Positions 34,980 to 47,094 of a DNA stretch of 64,000 nucleotides are shown one piece after another. Source of the DNA: Solen grandis. Taxonomy: Eukaryota > Mollusca > Bivalvia > Adapedonta > Solenidae. The stretch lies in NCBI GenBank assembly GCA_021229015.1, contig CM037783.1, forward strand, positions 53,642,904 through 53,706,903, written 5' to 3'. A program made the translations under genes and the position numbers. How positions within the stretch are numbered: position 1 is the first letter of the stretch; each line of letters begins with the position of its first letter. The notes below the pieces were generated by a model. The model was not told the DNA's origin and did not search any database. It worked only from the letters and a program-made list of their open reading frames with translations.

Positions 34980-37900
34980 ACATCTTCTAAATGTTTTTTT
35001 CTGAGCTTTAATTAATCAAGTTGCCTTGCATGGTATGTTAACCAAGTTTTAAAACCCATTGCAAGGAACTCAAAAACTTTGAATACTTGTATACTTTGTT
35101 AACTGTAAAATACTGTGTTTATATATCTATGATTCAAGGTATATTTCCAGGTGATCTTTTGAGAAAATTGGAATATAAATGTTGTGGTATTCCTAAATTG
35201 TCATAGAAAAAATCTCTAAATGTGTATTAAGCTTAACATTACATGTGACTTATATTTTCTAAACGTTTTACACATACATACATGTATGTAATATTATATA
35301 AACCCATGCAATTATAAATATTATAATTTATTATAAATGTTGTAGTTAAGTGTGACAAAAAGAAGAAAAATAATAGAAACGTTTGCTTTTGGTGTTTTTT
35401 TTAACGAACGGCCCTAATAATCTATAAAAAAAAAAGACTAGCAATCTAACATAAATTATATTAATTTTCAAATTAGAGGTTTCCAATGACGTCACAGACT
35501 CTATTTATAGATTAAACTGAAACCGAATGCCTCTGTGTTTGCTTCTTTCACCACCTGTAATGAGCTGGTCATTATACCTAAGTTACATTTTGCAGAATTT
35601 CCACGGTCACATCCCATAGCAGTCACATATGTTAGGGCAGCTGTTCGGGGTATTTTGAATTTGTGTTAACAGAAAACCTACGGCATTCGTATGGCCTTTA
35701 AGTGATGACGCACACTGGCCGTACGGTGTACCTTTGGCGACCATAACGGTGGCCGTACTTTTATGATCCGGTCGTAAGCAGGCCTTTCTGATCGATCTCC
35801 CCCTATTGTGTGTTATTGGTAATGTGACATACGGAAACTATTGTTAAAAATAGGAAAAGAAATATGCACATTTACTGTAAATCGTACAGATTCAGACCTC
35901 AACAAAAGCGTCTGTGATAATAAGATGTGTAACAGTTTCAGAATTAAGACACCTTTTGGATTTAATATTCAGAGAAAAAGAGAAAAAAAGATTAACCGGA
36001 GTGGAAATTAAGCAAAATATATTTTATGTTTCTTTTAGAGAGAGAGAGGAGGGGGAGAGAGAGAGAAAGAGAGAGAGACTTTCATAGTAAAACGAGTATA
36101 CATTAGACACTTTGTATAATACATTGTCCTTTGTGTTTAATCAGGGGCCCTTGGTATTCTATACTGTAGTAGTGAAAAGACCTCGAACACACACACGTTT
36201 ACCTAAACACACAACATCAAAACGCAAAGTTTTATTCGGCTAATAGCTCATACATTCCCTCTCTATAATCTAACCGGCCGTGTAATATGTAGTACCCCAA
36301 ATAAAGTAACATAAAACTTGAATCAAGTTTGACATACGAGAAAAGTACACATATGGTTCAAAGATACTACGATGCAAGACATTCAGAGACTGTCGGTTGG
36401 ATTTACATGAATAGCCATGGCCATTAATGATACAATCCTAAACCCAACGTTTCAGCCGGGTTGAATTCATTAAAGGCAACGATCATATGAGGCAAGAAAA
36501 AGGGGGGGGGGGGGGTCATGCCCTTATTTTAGTACAAACGAAGGTACCTTGTGTACATTCTATGTTTTGTTGATTATGTGTAGATAATTTGGCACGGTAT
36601 TTGATAATTTAAGGTCTTTTTAGTGTTGGGTTTGCTTTTTAGAAAGCTAAATCCCGTCATAATGTAAAAAAAAACGTGTAAACTACCTAAGGTTACTTAC
36701 TATCATTGGAGTTTCTAATGCGATTTCATGTTTTACATAGAAAGATAAAATTGCTATTTGATAATTTAAATCATGTAGAAAGATCTGGTTGTGATGGACA
36801 AAAACAAGTAGTGGACTGTAACCAAAGAATGGACAGTGTCCCGTCCTTTCGTGTTATAATAACGTCGTTTTAACTATTAAGCAGAAAGAATCGAAAGCCT
36901 CCATATACCGGCTCGACACCTTGTCACCTGTTATCCCTTTGGCAGCGGCGGGGGTTTGGGGTGTGGAGAGGGCAATAACTCTGCGCTTTACTTCTACGGC
37001 GACCCTTACGGCCTGTAAAATATAGGGATCTGCCCTTTATTATTTTAAACTTCTATGTCCAGCTTGCCGCCGAACAAAAAAAACCTTTATACCAAAACTC
37101 GGCTAAACAATTTTATAAAGTAAACAAAATAAGACTGAGAAGGAGAAACACATTCCATCTTTTTTAAAAGTTCATTATTACTTACTTTTAATTAAAATTT
37201 GTTTAATCTAACAATGCCACGAACATGCTATTTTTTAAACACAAACTGTCTGTCATATATTGTAGGTATAATCATGGGACTTATTTCAAAATTTGCAGCA
37301 TTTTGCTGCTGAATAAATATTATAATAACAAACTTTTACCACGGTGTTTAGAAATTAATGATATGTAAATGAATCAAGCTCTTAAAATTTTACTTTGGTA
37401 CATGAACCTTAAATAATTAAATAGCTAAAGAAAACATAAAAATAAACACGTGTTTTCTTTCTAACTCTGATATGAATGATGCAAGAATAATGTTAAAAGA
37501 GAAAAATATAAAGAAAACAAGTTTACGCTACCGGGATTCAAACGCACAACCCTCAGTTTCAAGGCGGGTTTGAAGCTTATTTATTGATACTCTTCAAAAT
37601 GGAGGAAATTAATTAAATATCCAGAGCCTTGGGTAGTTCAACAAACACAATATGGTGGCTTTTCAAATGTACATACATGAATCAGATGTAACAAAACTAA
37701 AACAGTTGACTTAGCTTAGAAGTCTGACCAACAAGGTTCTTATTCGAGAGAAAAAATATATAATTTTCTAGAAACATATACAATGTTTGAGAAATATATA
37801 TAATACAAATTTGACTGTTAAAATTAAAAATGCATATATCTCATTTACATCTGAGAAAGGTTCAATGCAAAAAAAAAATCTGTTAAGCTCAAGATAGGAT

Positions 37901-38420
37901 ATTTGTTCTTAATTCATTAATGGTTATCATAGGAAATTTCGGAAGTAAAATCATAAATTTGGATACTGCATTTAGTCATTCTATGCTATACAACCTTAAA
38001 ATGTAGAGACGGCTTTCAAATTATAGAAAGGTACAACGTTCTTTATTTTTAATTTGCAATAGAACATAAACGAAATTTTTGGTGACAACAGTATTCTGTT
38101 TATTGAGGAGCAATGGGAAAGCCTTCAGGGTCAAAAATGCAGCATACTGGGTCGCGTTATAAGCCATTAACCAGATGTGGATTACGTTAAACCCCGCCAC
38201 CTCTTTTCTCCGAGTATTGACAGGTAATTTGTCATGTAAATTTCAATGCGCCTGCACATATATGAGAGGTCGCTAATTAAACTTCCGCTTTTTCTTTCGT
38301 GTCATATTTATTTATATATCTGGCAATGAATAAACTATGATTTTTTAGTGAAAGCTTATAAACATCACTCACAAAAAAACAAAAAAAAACAAATCGGTAA
38401 CCACATCCTTTTGTTAAATC
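34980..38420. other. Repeat-rich upstream region of the receptor cluster
   Basis: No supported exon. Holds two pieces of the CTACGG-rich element (35590-35790 and 36975-37040), a purine-rich (GA)n stretch (36040-36080) and a poly-G run (36504-36515). Confidence 0.45.
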
Positions 38421-38457
38421 GCGGACATTAAATGATACAATCGAAATTAAAATCCGT
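38421..38457. promoter_or_regulatory. Conserved upstream element of gene 1
   Basis: GCGGACATTAA, about 15 bases, then CGAAATTAAAATCCG, lying 100-135 bases before the start codon. It is the degenerate counterpart of the perfect hairpin upstream of gene 3 (58266-58302); both are followed by ACCATTCCGA. Conservation at the same place in both genes suggests promoter DNA. No clear TATA box was seen. Confidence 0.4.
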
Positions 38458-38555
38458 CTATTCTTTACCATTCCGATGAGTCTGCTGATTACATACATGA
38501 TAGAGACTTACTATAAAGTGTGTCCATTATTAACGTATTTAACACATAGGAAAGT

Positions 38556-38619
38556 ATGCTCGCTATATTGCTTGGATGTTTAGTTACTGGATTTATCGAA
38601 TATACGTTTATGGTTTCAG
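38556..38619 (+). CDS. Gene 1 exon 1: signal peptide
   Basis: MLAILLGCLVTGFIEYTFMV, then Ser and a GT donor (TTTCAG/GTACCA). The short hydrophobic N-terminus opening the frame, and its near-identical partner at 58388-58451, fix this start. It ends in phase 1. Confidence 0.8.
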
Positions 38620-41600
38620 GTACCACGCTCATATTGCCCAATGACATATGTTAGTATGTAAAATGTGGTGGTGATGGTAATTTAATTAAATAAGAAATAA
38701 TCAAGACACTATATTATTGAATCAAAGCCAAGAGTGTGTATATTTAGTAAGTTCATTAGGTCTTTTTACATTTATTTATTTATTTATTTAGCTTCATAAA
38801 TCTTATTGTTTATTATCAGAACTAAGGCATATATGTATATCAAAGCAATAAAACCAATGTTCAGCTAAAATAGATATTATTTGTTTTAAGTTAATATCCG
38901 ATACAACATGAAGTAAATATTTGTCTGTAGGGTTATCGACCACAGCTTCTCTCCATAATGAGTCCGGACAGGGCGTCGTCTTAAACATATCGGAAGAAAA
39001 AGTTTCCTGGTACACAGCTATTCAATCAGGCCATGGACTCATCAATGAAGATTTTATATCAAAACATGGCGGCTGGGAGTCCATTATTCCATATATCCCA
39101 GAAGACGAAAAGTTCTGGATAGCGGCAAGGGCCGCACACACACCCTTTGTGTCTTGGGAAGGTATGCGATTTATACCTCAGTCGCATTTGCCACGGCGGC
39201 CGTAGGGTCTAAAATTTCTACGGCAAATAGCAATTCTAGAGCCGCCGCAGATTTTCTACGGTCACATCCTATTGCAGTCACATATGTTAGGGTAGCCGTA
39301 CGATGTATTTTAGATTAGTACCGACAAAAATCCTGCGGCTTCCCTACGGCATATAAAGTGATGACGCACGATCGCCGTATGGCGAACCTACGACAGGCGT
39401 AGGGTGACCTTTCTTTTGTAACACGGAGCCCGTAGAAATTTTGTTGTCCGCATAGGTCAAATGGAATCCATAAGAACTGAAGGTAGCCGCACGGCAAACG
39501 CACGGCCACTATACGCTCGACGTATGGTCACCGTTAATCGCTCTAACGACATGGCTACGTGTTGAACTGCTACGGCGACCTCAGAAATGAAAAAAATGTT
39601 ATAACTCCGTGTTAGAATTCTACGTGGCGACCCCTACGGCCTGCAAAATATAGGAACTCTCCCTAGGGAGGCCGTACTGTCACCTCAGTTTTTCTGCGGT
39701 CGCCGCAGGTATTTCTCAATGTAGCCGTATCCTCGCCGTAGAGAAAATTTGACTGAGATATTAGTGATAGTTGTTTGGATTTATCATTCCGCCGACAAAA
39801 TTAAGTAATATGAACAGAAACATTGTATTTTACAAATTATCTTACATGATGTGATCGTCACATATTCGTATCGGACAACTTTTCAATCAAGAAAAGTATA
39901 TTACTAATCGTATAATAATGTTGCTTCGAGTTGTGCTGTGGTTTTCTCACTATCTATTACTTTTTCAATATTAAAGGATCATTATCAAACAGTCATCAGT
40001 AGATGCAAAAACCCAAACCATTTTTACAAAGAGTTAAATCACGTCACATCATTTTCACCTAGACAACTTCCGGTTTAATTTGGTAAAGTCGCTGACTTTA
40101 ACACTAACTCAGCCCCTCACCGCGTGGGTTCGAGTCCCAGCAGGGGCATTCGGATTTTCATGTGAGGAAGCCTTTCAGCTGGCTTGCGGTAGAATGGTGG
40201 CTCTACCCGGATGCCTTAGTGCATACAGGGACTTCCACCACCATAATTAGCTGGACGTCGCTATAGGACTGAAATACTGTCACAGCGACGTTAAACTAAA
40301 AAATCAATCAATCAATCCGGTTTAATTTTGTGTCTAAATATTCAAGTTTATGGCATCATTAATTCTAAGCACAATCTTTGTTAGTTTGGTATTACATTGA
40401 AAGTGCAATTTAGTTCAACATAAAGGAGTGAATCACAAAATCCATATATCGTATTTATACAAATATATGTCAGTTATATTTCTACAACCTCATTAGGGTG
40501 TGCACGTTGGGCAGGAGATTCAGGCTGTGAGTACCGTAACTTGTCAGGGGGATCTATCGGAGACTGTATCAGGCATTGTGGCATGGATGACCACTTTTTC
40601 ATGCTAGAGGTAAAGTAATTAAGAATAAAACTACACATATATGAAGAGAAAGAAACAGAGAGTTGCTTATGCGTGTGTATGTGTGTGTTTTACCCTATAC
40701 AATACATGTAATGACTATGTCAGCAAGTAAGAAAATACACCTGATCAGATAAATCTTGTTTAAAACCAATATAGAATGACAATTACTCTAGATATGTCCC
40801 AGGTCCAAAATTGTCATTATTTTCAAAAGAATCTGACACCGCGTGTCCATGTGATTAAGAATCTGACACCACGTGTCCACTGACAACGCGTGTCCATGTG
40901 ATAAAGAATCTGACAACGCGTGTCCATGTGATAAAGAATCTGACACAGCGTGTCCATGTGATAAAGACTCTGACAATGCGTGTCCATGTGATAAATAATC
41001 TAACACCGCGTGTCCATGTGATTAAGAATCTGACAACGCGTGTCCATGTGATAAAGAAGCGTTCCATGTGATAAAGATCTGACAATGCGTGTCCATGTGA
41101 TAAAGAATCTGACACGCGTGTCCATGTGATTAAGAATCTGACAACGCGTGTCCATGTGATAAAGAATCTGACACAGCGTGTCCATGTAATACAGTCTCTG
41201 ACAACGCGTGTCCATATGATTAAGGGCTAAAATAAACTAATACAAATGGTTTTGTCGGAACAGGGGACAGAATGCCGATGTGTGTCAGGACAGAACAAGG
41301 ATCCCTGTTTCCGACAGACAACCGACCGATGTGATAGAGCTTGTCCGAACAACCCTAATGATTGGTGTGGTGGACAGACAACCTCTATGTCTCTGTATTA
41401 TACAGGTGTGGGCTATTATCTATTTCGCCTCAAGGTCTTGAAATGGTTCTTTTCTAATTTCATTTTCTTAATAACATAATCATGGACACATTAATAATCA
41501 AAGTTGTAAAAGCTAAATGATCATCGCTCGATTTTGTTATTTATTGTGCTGTAACAGAATACAAAGATTAATTGTGCAGCGTACATGAAATATGGTCATG

Positions 41601-42177
41601 TGACATTTGATATCTTAGTGTGACCTTGACCTTGAACTACTGCTCAATATGATGAATTATTTGACACTGAGCCAAGCTGGATGCGGTCATATAATTAAGT
41701 CATATGACATTTGACCTTAGCTGGTTATAGAATGCACTCTGCACATTTTCGCAATATGGTATTCATTTGTGGTGAGATATTTTAAAAGCTTTCAAGTTGT
41801 TCAACAGTAATGCGTTTCGTTTTCTTTATGAGCCCTTAAACATTTCCGTTTTCTTTGCAAACATAAGCACCAAACAGTTGTGCTTTGATACCGCTTATTA
41901 ACCTTTAAATACATTAATGTTTGACTTTGTTCTTAGTCATAAATGGGATTTATCTTATAAAAGGACATTGGTGGAACTTGAAATTAACTGCATTGGTTGG
42001 GATTTGGATGTTTCATTTATTCACATACAGTTGGGTTATACGTATATTAATATCTGTTGTAAAACTTTTTGAATATTGTATGATCAATGCAGTGTACATT
42101 TATTTTTATTTCGAGAGTATTTCTAATTTTAGGAAATGTCTCCAGACCAAACATAAGATCAATATATACTTTTTGAG

Positions 42178-42223
<46 letters not shown>

Positions 42224-45200
42224 CTGCTGTCCAAATACTCTAAGCATAGACCTGAATATTGTTACATGTTAAAATAGCTGACAAAATGACATTTATCGTG
42301 TGTGTAACATTTTCCTAACAATATTGATCGCACACATGTTTTACCTGAACGATTTTAGATTTGAAACTTTCATTGTGGTCCATCTTGTCCATTTATATAT
42401 GTCATTTATAACTGATTTTACGTCAATCAAAGAAACTGAATTTCAAGAAAGTGCACCGTCTTTTCTTTCACAGAAGGAAGCTATATTTTCAAACATTATA
42501 ATACTTTAATGAATCGTACAGAGAATTAATCTATTACATTATATACTTATATATTATAGGTCCATTTGGCAGAAAAATTACAGCTTACAAAACTATGAAT
42601 GGGAATGGAATAAATTGCGTAATAATTGAGTATAAAAGTCGTAACAATAACTCTGGACTCAGTCTTGAAATGGTCCCCTGCAACAGTCAAGTAAGACGTT
42701 ACATTTGTGGAGGTGTGTGATTTTAGTTATAAACATCTAGGTCTATCATGATATAAAATGTGTATTTTATGAACAAGTATAAAATAAAATACACACTTAC
42801 AGAGACATTAAAAGTATATGACACCATTCCAGCCACATATTACTGGAGAACTTTAAGCCTTCATTTCGTATAGGATCATTTTCACGCATTGGCAGACTTA
42901 TTTAGACGCATTGGCATTTTGACGCATTGGCAAACATAGCAGACCCAGATCAGACAGCTTCTCCAAGGAACTGTCTGATCAGGTTCTCATCTGTTTGATA
43001 AGAAAATATTGTAGCTCAGTTTCAACACAGTCTGTATGGCAAAGAAAAATCCATTATTTCATATACCATTTTAAGTTCAGTGAATTGATATTCATCAAGT
43101 CATAAATTTGTTTTTGCCTATTCATGAGATAATGGGTAAAGACAGACTCGAGATTGAATTGTTTCCTTGTTATTATTTTATTCATTCTTCGGTGTCGGAG
43201 GGTCATCGTACTGACTACCTTTCAAAAATATTTGTATGATGAATACGTTTTAATGACATATTATTTAAAACTCTACAATCTTGTGTATGAAAATCAGCTC
43301 AAACAATACACTTATTATACAGAAATAGAAAACTTACATTTAGATATGATTGTAAAATAAGTATGTAGATGTATTAAAAATTAAAATGCCTTATGGTTGA
43401 CTACAATGTAATGAGCGGTTCTTAACTCACAAATGCTTATCTATCATACACAGATTATTTACACTTAATAATTATGTTCATAGCTCAATTTAAAGTGTTT
43501 TCAAGACCCAGTAGTGTTGATATCACCGATATCCCTTTTCCTAAATAAAGTATTTTGTCAATTTATTGAAATATTGTTTTTCTTCTAGCTATTTATGGGA
43601 AACAGTTAAGTTTCGAACTAAAATAGTAAAAGATCTTTCTTTATTAAATACAGGTGGACACAATTTCACAAGCGTCGATAACAAAGCGTTTCTTACGTGG
43701 CATGAGGCGCTTAGCCTCTGCAACCGCTCAAAGCAACATCTGTTTTACAAGTTACATGATGGACATGACCACCGTAAAATGCACTGGACGTCAATTAGGC
43801 GCAGCTTTGTGTTAAGGTGGACCAATGAACCAGGTACGGAAAATTGTGGATTTTCATAATTATAATTTTATCAAACCAATCAGCAGTGTTACAGACATTC
43901 CGAAAAGTGTCAGTTTGACCTGTCTGGTGATTTTTTTTCTGTCCTGTGAATATTTCAATACAGACTGTCCGAATGTCCGGTTAAAGTTCCAGCAGCAATA
44001 TTTAATATAAACACATATATGACTTACCTAAGTGTTGAAAATTCATTTGATTAAATCAGGGATCTATAAAGATATGGTAAAAGGTGTTAATAACTTAACA
44101 AAGTAAATGAAATAAATGACAAACAATAATGAAATATTGTTGCTTGAGTTCGGTCCTGTACAGTTGATTTTGGTCCTGTGAATCTTGTAAAATTACAGGT
44201 CAAATGTCCAATGATCCCCAAAGTCTTTCCGAAATGTCAGGCGTTAATTTTCCTACCTTGAAAAATTACCGAATCTTTAAGTTTCATATATTACATTTCA
44301 TGACTTTAACGAAAATGTTAGAAAAGAATAATAATTGCAGATATAATCCAAATTAATCTACTCAACTCTAAGAGACTTCTTATATGCATATTGAGAATGT
44401 GAGGTCTATAAATAGACACTTGATAGAAATAATGATAAATATAATCACCAATACTGAAATAATCACCGAAACAACATTTCCTGTTTTACAGATGAACAGT
44501 TTCCATTTTGTGTGTTTGTCAGTAAAGACAGAGCCTCAAGATTGATTCTGTACGAAGGCATGTGTGAATGGAAGCGCCGATATCTGGTCTTTCAATCTGG
44601 TGAAAAACTGTTCTTTTCTTTATCTCCATACAAAAATAAACCCCGTGTATTCTTAGATTCTGAAACAAGCGTGTTTTACTTTTCAAATGACTAATTAGAC
44701 AATGGAAATAGATAAATATCGATGTGATCAAATTCACACATATTCTTGCTAAGAATACCATGTTCTGAATTATGTCATCAACAATAACTGACATAATTGT
44801 CAGTTTATCTAATGAGATTGTTTGCGAGAGAGTGCATGTTAAATCAATTCATATTTCTTTGTGTGTTCATATACAAATCCTGCTCAGTAATTCAAAGTTA
44901 TTCGACAAAGAATGATTAATGAAATGTTATGAGAGTACCATTGCAGGTTTCGAATCAAAGACGATTTGAACAAAGATTGGCAGATAGACTAAATCTCACA
45001 AAAGCACGTAACAAAATGTCTAATTTTCACTAAATCACGTTTTTAAATATCTCTTTTTTATTGAAGGTATGTGAAAGTAAAGTGTTTCTTTCAATAGGAC
45101 ATAAAATTACGATCAAAATGATATCTTATTTATTAAATAAGTCGAGTCATAAAATTAAAATAGAAAAGTAGAATCTACCTGCTGAACAGAACTATATTAT

Positions 45201-47094
45201 GTTCGTTATTTTTCTGCTATTTAAATTTAAAAAATTTAATAAATCAAACTGAAAAATATTTCATATATGAGAGAAGTGATAATTTTACGATATGATTAAA
45301 TTTTCCTCTGTGATTTTTCAATCCTTTTTTTTAAAAGTTATCTGATGTGTGCCTACACAATATTTTCAACTGACTTTTACAGGAGTTTCCTATCTCTATT
45401 TAATAAGTCTTTGATGGAACTAAATAATACCTCTGTGGATAGTACACTCAAATAAATTCCAATATATTGCACCTACGCTTCTCTGTTGCCTTTATAACCG
45501 TTGCCGTATCTTCATACCATTAAATCATGTTCCGTTATGTCGTAAACGGCAGAATGTATATTTCTAATCATAAAACTATCTTTCTTGATCAGAAGTAACA
45601 TGTTTTCAGTTCTTTCGAAGCAAGAGAAAGAATGAATTCTCTCTGTGGTCATAAATTGCGGAAATTAAAATCAACGAAACTGACATGTCACCCTTTTAAA
45701 TGAATAATACTGTTACACTTTTTATTGCTCTACATATAATTGATTTTCATGTCGTTTAATGAATTACAGCGACAGGGGATGTAGACAAGACAACGTGGAC
45801 CTCGGTCAACTTCTTTGTGATTATAGCAGTCGTGCTTATAGTTGTCCTGTCACTGATGATTGGAATCGTGTATCGATGCATCGTCACAAGGAGGTATTTT
45901 GAAGAGTAAACATGAACATACACTATAATCTGAAATTATTAACGTGCCTTTTTAGACGATACAATTGGTAATTAAAGGCGCCGTGGTCCAGTGGTAACGT
46001 ACCGATTACGGATCCGGAGGTTGTGGGTTCGAACCTCGTTGGAGTCAAGAATTCTTCATGACTGGTACTGGTCCAACACAAGAACCGTCGAGAGGGATTA
46101 GTATAAGTTTTAACTTGTTTCCCAATTGGCATAAAACTAAGTTTAAGCTAAACTAATTTACTACATATAGAATGATATTGTTTGAATGCGATACAATTAT
46201 CTTTAGTCTTTGATATATTTTGCACTGATCCAGCAGCAGGTTATGTGATATATATTCATTTATTTGCACTTCAATTTGTTTTACGATATTCTATATAACG
46301 GCTTATATATTAACTCATAATGTTGGTTGATTATTTCTATGTATCTTAAAAATCATGTCTTTCTATCGAAATATTCAAATTTACATTGGAAAAGCATTGT
46401 TCTCACCTTTTGTTTATTGGCTATTTAAGTTCGATTTCTCTACGACTAGATGTTATATACATGTAGTCTTCTGTAAAGGATCAATTTCTCGGATGAAAAT
46501 AATAACGAGCAGAATTAATAGTACAGCTGTTCTTTCCAACATAACATTACCTACGAGTATAGACTGCAAAATGTCAACCACGGCATCGATCAGTTTCTTT
46601 AAAAGAATTGCATGTTCGTCATCATAATAATGACAATTAATATAAATGTATGGATTGAACTTCAAATTTTGAGCAAAGCCTAAATGTAGTTCAGAAACCG
46701 ATGAACCATCAAAACTTTCACTTCCAAGACTATAGACCCGCTTCCTCAATATACGTGTATCGTCACCAGATCATCAGCACCCACCCATCCATCTTTTCAT
46801 CCATCTCATATGAATAAATCCAGGTATTACAATTTCAGAGAGAACACAAGAAGACAGACACGCCAAGAATCAACCAACAGCCCAGACACCACACGAAACA
46901 ATGAATATGATAGGGTTGGCTGTAAAAGATCAAGTCAAGGGTCCCCTCAGCATCATTATGATACAGCGCATGCTCAGATAGTCTACCATACTCTGACGTC
47001 AGGCAGAAATCTGATGAACATGAAGACTGTCCAGTGTCCAGGTTACGGATATGGTCATGGCGCGTGCGTCTCTGAACAACCAGTTGTTCCATAG
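38556..47094 (+). CDS. Gene 1: CTLD-WSC-CTLD type I receptor with ITIM-like tail
   Basis: Nine exons: 38556-38619, 38931-39161, 40497-40609, 41264-41405, 42560-42712, 43654-43833, 44492-44599, 45770-45893, 46839-47094. They sum to 1371 nt (456 residues plus stop), with every GT-AG junction in agreeing phase. Residues about 1-21 are a signal peptide; 22-98 the first half of a C-type-lectin-like domain; 99-183 a ten-cysteine WSC domain; 184-234 the second half of that CTLD; 235-330 a second CTLD; 344-366 a transmembrane helix; 367-456 a cytoplasmic tail. Five NxS/T sequons lie outside the membrane. The tail has tyrosines 395, 412, 421, 441 and 443; I-V-Y421-H-T-L fits the ITIM consensus, so phosphatase-coupled inhibitory signalling is a plausible inference. 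A cell-surface glycan or pathogen receptor is likely, but the ligand is unknown. The exon model is mine and lacks transcript support. Confidence 0.85.
38931..39161 (+). CDS. Gene 1 exon 2: first half of CTLD1
   Basis: 77 codons, phase 1-1. VSWYTAIQSGHGLI is the CTLD helix-1 block (sW..A), but the usual first cysteine is replaced by Ser54. KFWIAARAAHTPFVSWEG corresponds to the WIG...FxW.dG strand. The exon stops exactly where the CTLD long loop begins. Sequons are NES and NIS. Confidence 0.8.
39165..39745. repeat. CTACGG/CCGTAG-rich element in intron 2
   Basis: About 575 bp, GC-richer than its surroundings, studded with short inverted words CTACGGC and GCCGTAG every 30-60 bases. Related pieces lie at 35590-35790 (shared CACGGTCACATCC, GCAGTCACATATGTTAGGG, AAGTGATGACGCACG) and 36975-37040 (shared CTTACGGCCTG-AAAATATAGG). 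The repeated pairable words would allow a branched fold-back. Confidence 0.7.
40108..40320 (+). mobile_element. SINE (family 1)
   Basis: CCGCGTGGGTTCGAGTCCCAG is the box B-bearing head. The family body follows (CAGCTGGCTTGCGGTAGAA, CCCGGATGCCTTAG, TTAGCTGGACGTCGCTATAG), then CTGTCACAGCGACGTTAAAC and an AATCAATCAATC tail. Inserted in gene 1 intron 2. Confidence 0.85.
40497..40609 (+). CDS. Gene 1 exon 3: WSC domain, first part
   Basis: GCARWAGDSGCEYRNLSGG, then DCIRHCGMDDHFFMLE; it carries cysteines 100, 109, 122 and 126. It begins in phase 1 and ends in phase 0 at CTAGAG/GTAAAG. The DC..xC.....FF pattern is the middle of a WSC domain. Confidence 0.8.
40829..41222. repeat. 30-bp minisatellite in WSC intron, copy 1
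   Basis: About 13 units of a 30-bp repeat built from AATCTGACAACGCG and TGTCCATGTGATAAAG, some truncated. Because 30 is divisible by three, both strands stay open for long stretches; these frames are repeat artefacts. Copy 2 has the same array with more units. Confidence 0.95.
41264..41405 (+). CDS. Gene 1 exon 4: WSC domain, second part
   Basis: GTECRCVSGQNKDPC, then CDRACPNNPNDWCGGQTTSM; it carries cysteines 140, 142, 151, 159, 163 and 171. GxECxC...C...C...C....xCGG is the diagnostic end of WSC domains. Phase 0 to 1. An ATG upstream (41246) in the intron would extend the frame, but the acceptor GTCGGAACAG/GGGACA gives the better join. Confidence 0.85.
42180..42219. repeat. (CA)n microsatellite
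   Basis: About twenty dinucleotide units in intron 4 of gene 1; the counterpart in copy 2 is at about 51513-51542. Confidence 0.95.
42560..42712 (+). CDS. Gene 1 exon 5: second half of CTLD1
   Basis: 51 codons, phase 1-1. NGINCVIIEYKSR, then EMVPCNSQVRRYICGG gives the C2-C3-C4 cysteine pattern of a CTLD C-terminal half (C203, C224, C233). One NNS sequon. Copy 2 differs by one missing Asn codon and Leu to Ile. Confidence 0.8.
43654..43833 (+). CDS. Gene 1 exon 6: first half of CTLD2
   Basis: 60 codons, phase 1-1. FLTWHEALSLCNRSKQHLFY carries the helix-1 block with C1 (C257). MHWTSIRRSFVLRWTNEP corresponds to the WIG...FxW strand and ends at the long-loop position, as exon 2 does. One NFT sequon. 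Identical over all 180 bases in copy 2. Confidence 0.85.
44492..44599 (+). CDS. Gene 1 exon 7: second half of CTLD2
   Basis: 36 codons, phase 1-1. DEQFPFCVFVSKD (C301), then ILYEGMCEWKRRYLVFQ (C319). The expected last CTLD cysteine after RY is Val327. Acceptor CTGTTTTACAG, donor CAATCTG/GTGAAA. Confidence 0.8.
45770..45893 (+). CDS. Gene 1 exon 8: transmembrane segment
   Basis: VNFFVIIAVVLIVVLSLMIG followed by IVYRCIVTRR: one hydrophobic helix with a basic stop-transfer end and no charged residue inside, so signalling should rest on its own tail rather than on a charged adaptor. Phase 1 to 2, donor AGGAG/GTATTT. Confidence 0.85.
45975..46150 (+). mobile_element. tRNA-Arg-derived SINE, copy 1
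   Basis: Box A GTGGTCCAGTGGTAACG and perfect box B GGGTTCGAACCTC, with an anticodon-like loop ATTACGGAT (ACG, Arg). The 5' GGCGCCG does not pair with the 3' end, so it is a SINE head and not a tRNA gene. Body and TTGGCATAAAACTAAG tail follow. Duplicated at 55147. Confidence 0.8.
46839..47094 (+). CDS. Gene 1 exon 9: cytoplasmic tail
   Basis: Acceptor TACAATTTCAG/A restores an Arg codon with the previous exon. The tail starts REN-TRRQTRQE, carries NNEYDRVG, HHYDTA and QIVYHTL, then PGYGYGHGAC, and ends EQPVVP. IVYHTL fits (I/V/L/S)xYxx(L/V/I). YDRV and YHTL are 22 residues apart, too far for a classic ITAM. Confidence 0.85.

Noticed and set aside
40829..41222. Possible CRISPR-like array
   Set aside because: Units are contiguous with no spacers, and the sequence is eukaryotic.
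41921..42223. 100-codon plus-strand frame ending in (HT)n
   Set aside because: Intron sequence running into a CA microsatellite.
44519..44794. 91-codon minus-strand frame
   Set aside because: Antisense to the CTLD2 exon of gene 1.
45975..46047. Possible tRNA-Arg gene
   Set aside because: Box A and box B are good but the acceptor stem does not pair, and a SINE body and tail follow.
46453..46749. 98-codon minus-strand frame conserved in both copies (also 55638-55934), with a hydrophobic C-terminus
   Set aside because: Conservation is explained by the recent duplication. No clear acceptor, no counterpart seen elsewhere, and it lies within an intron.
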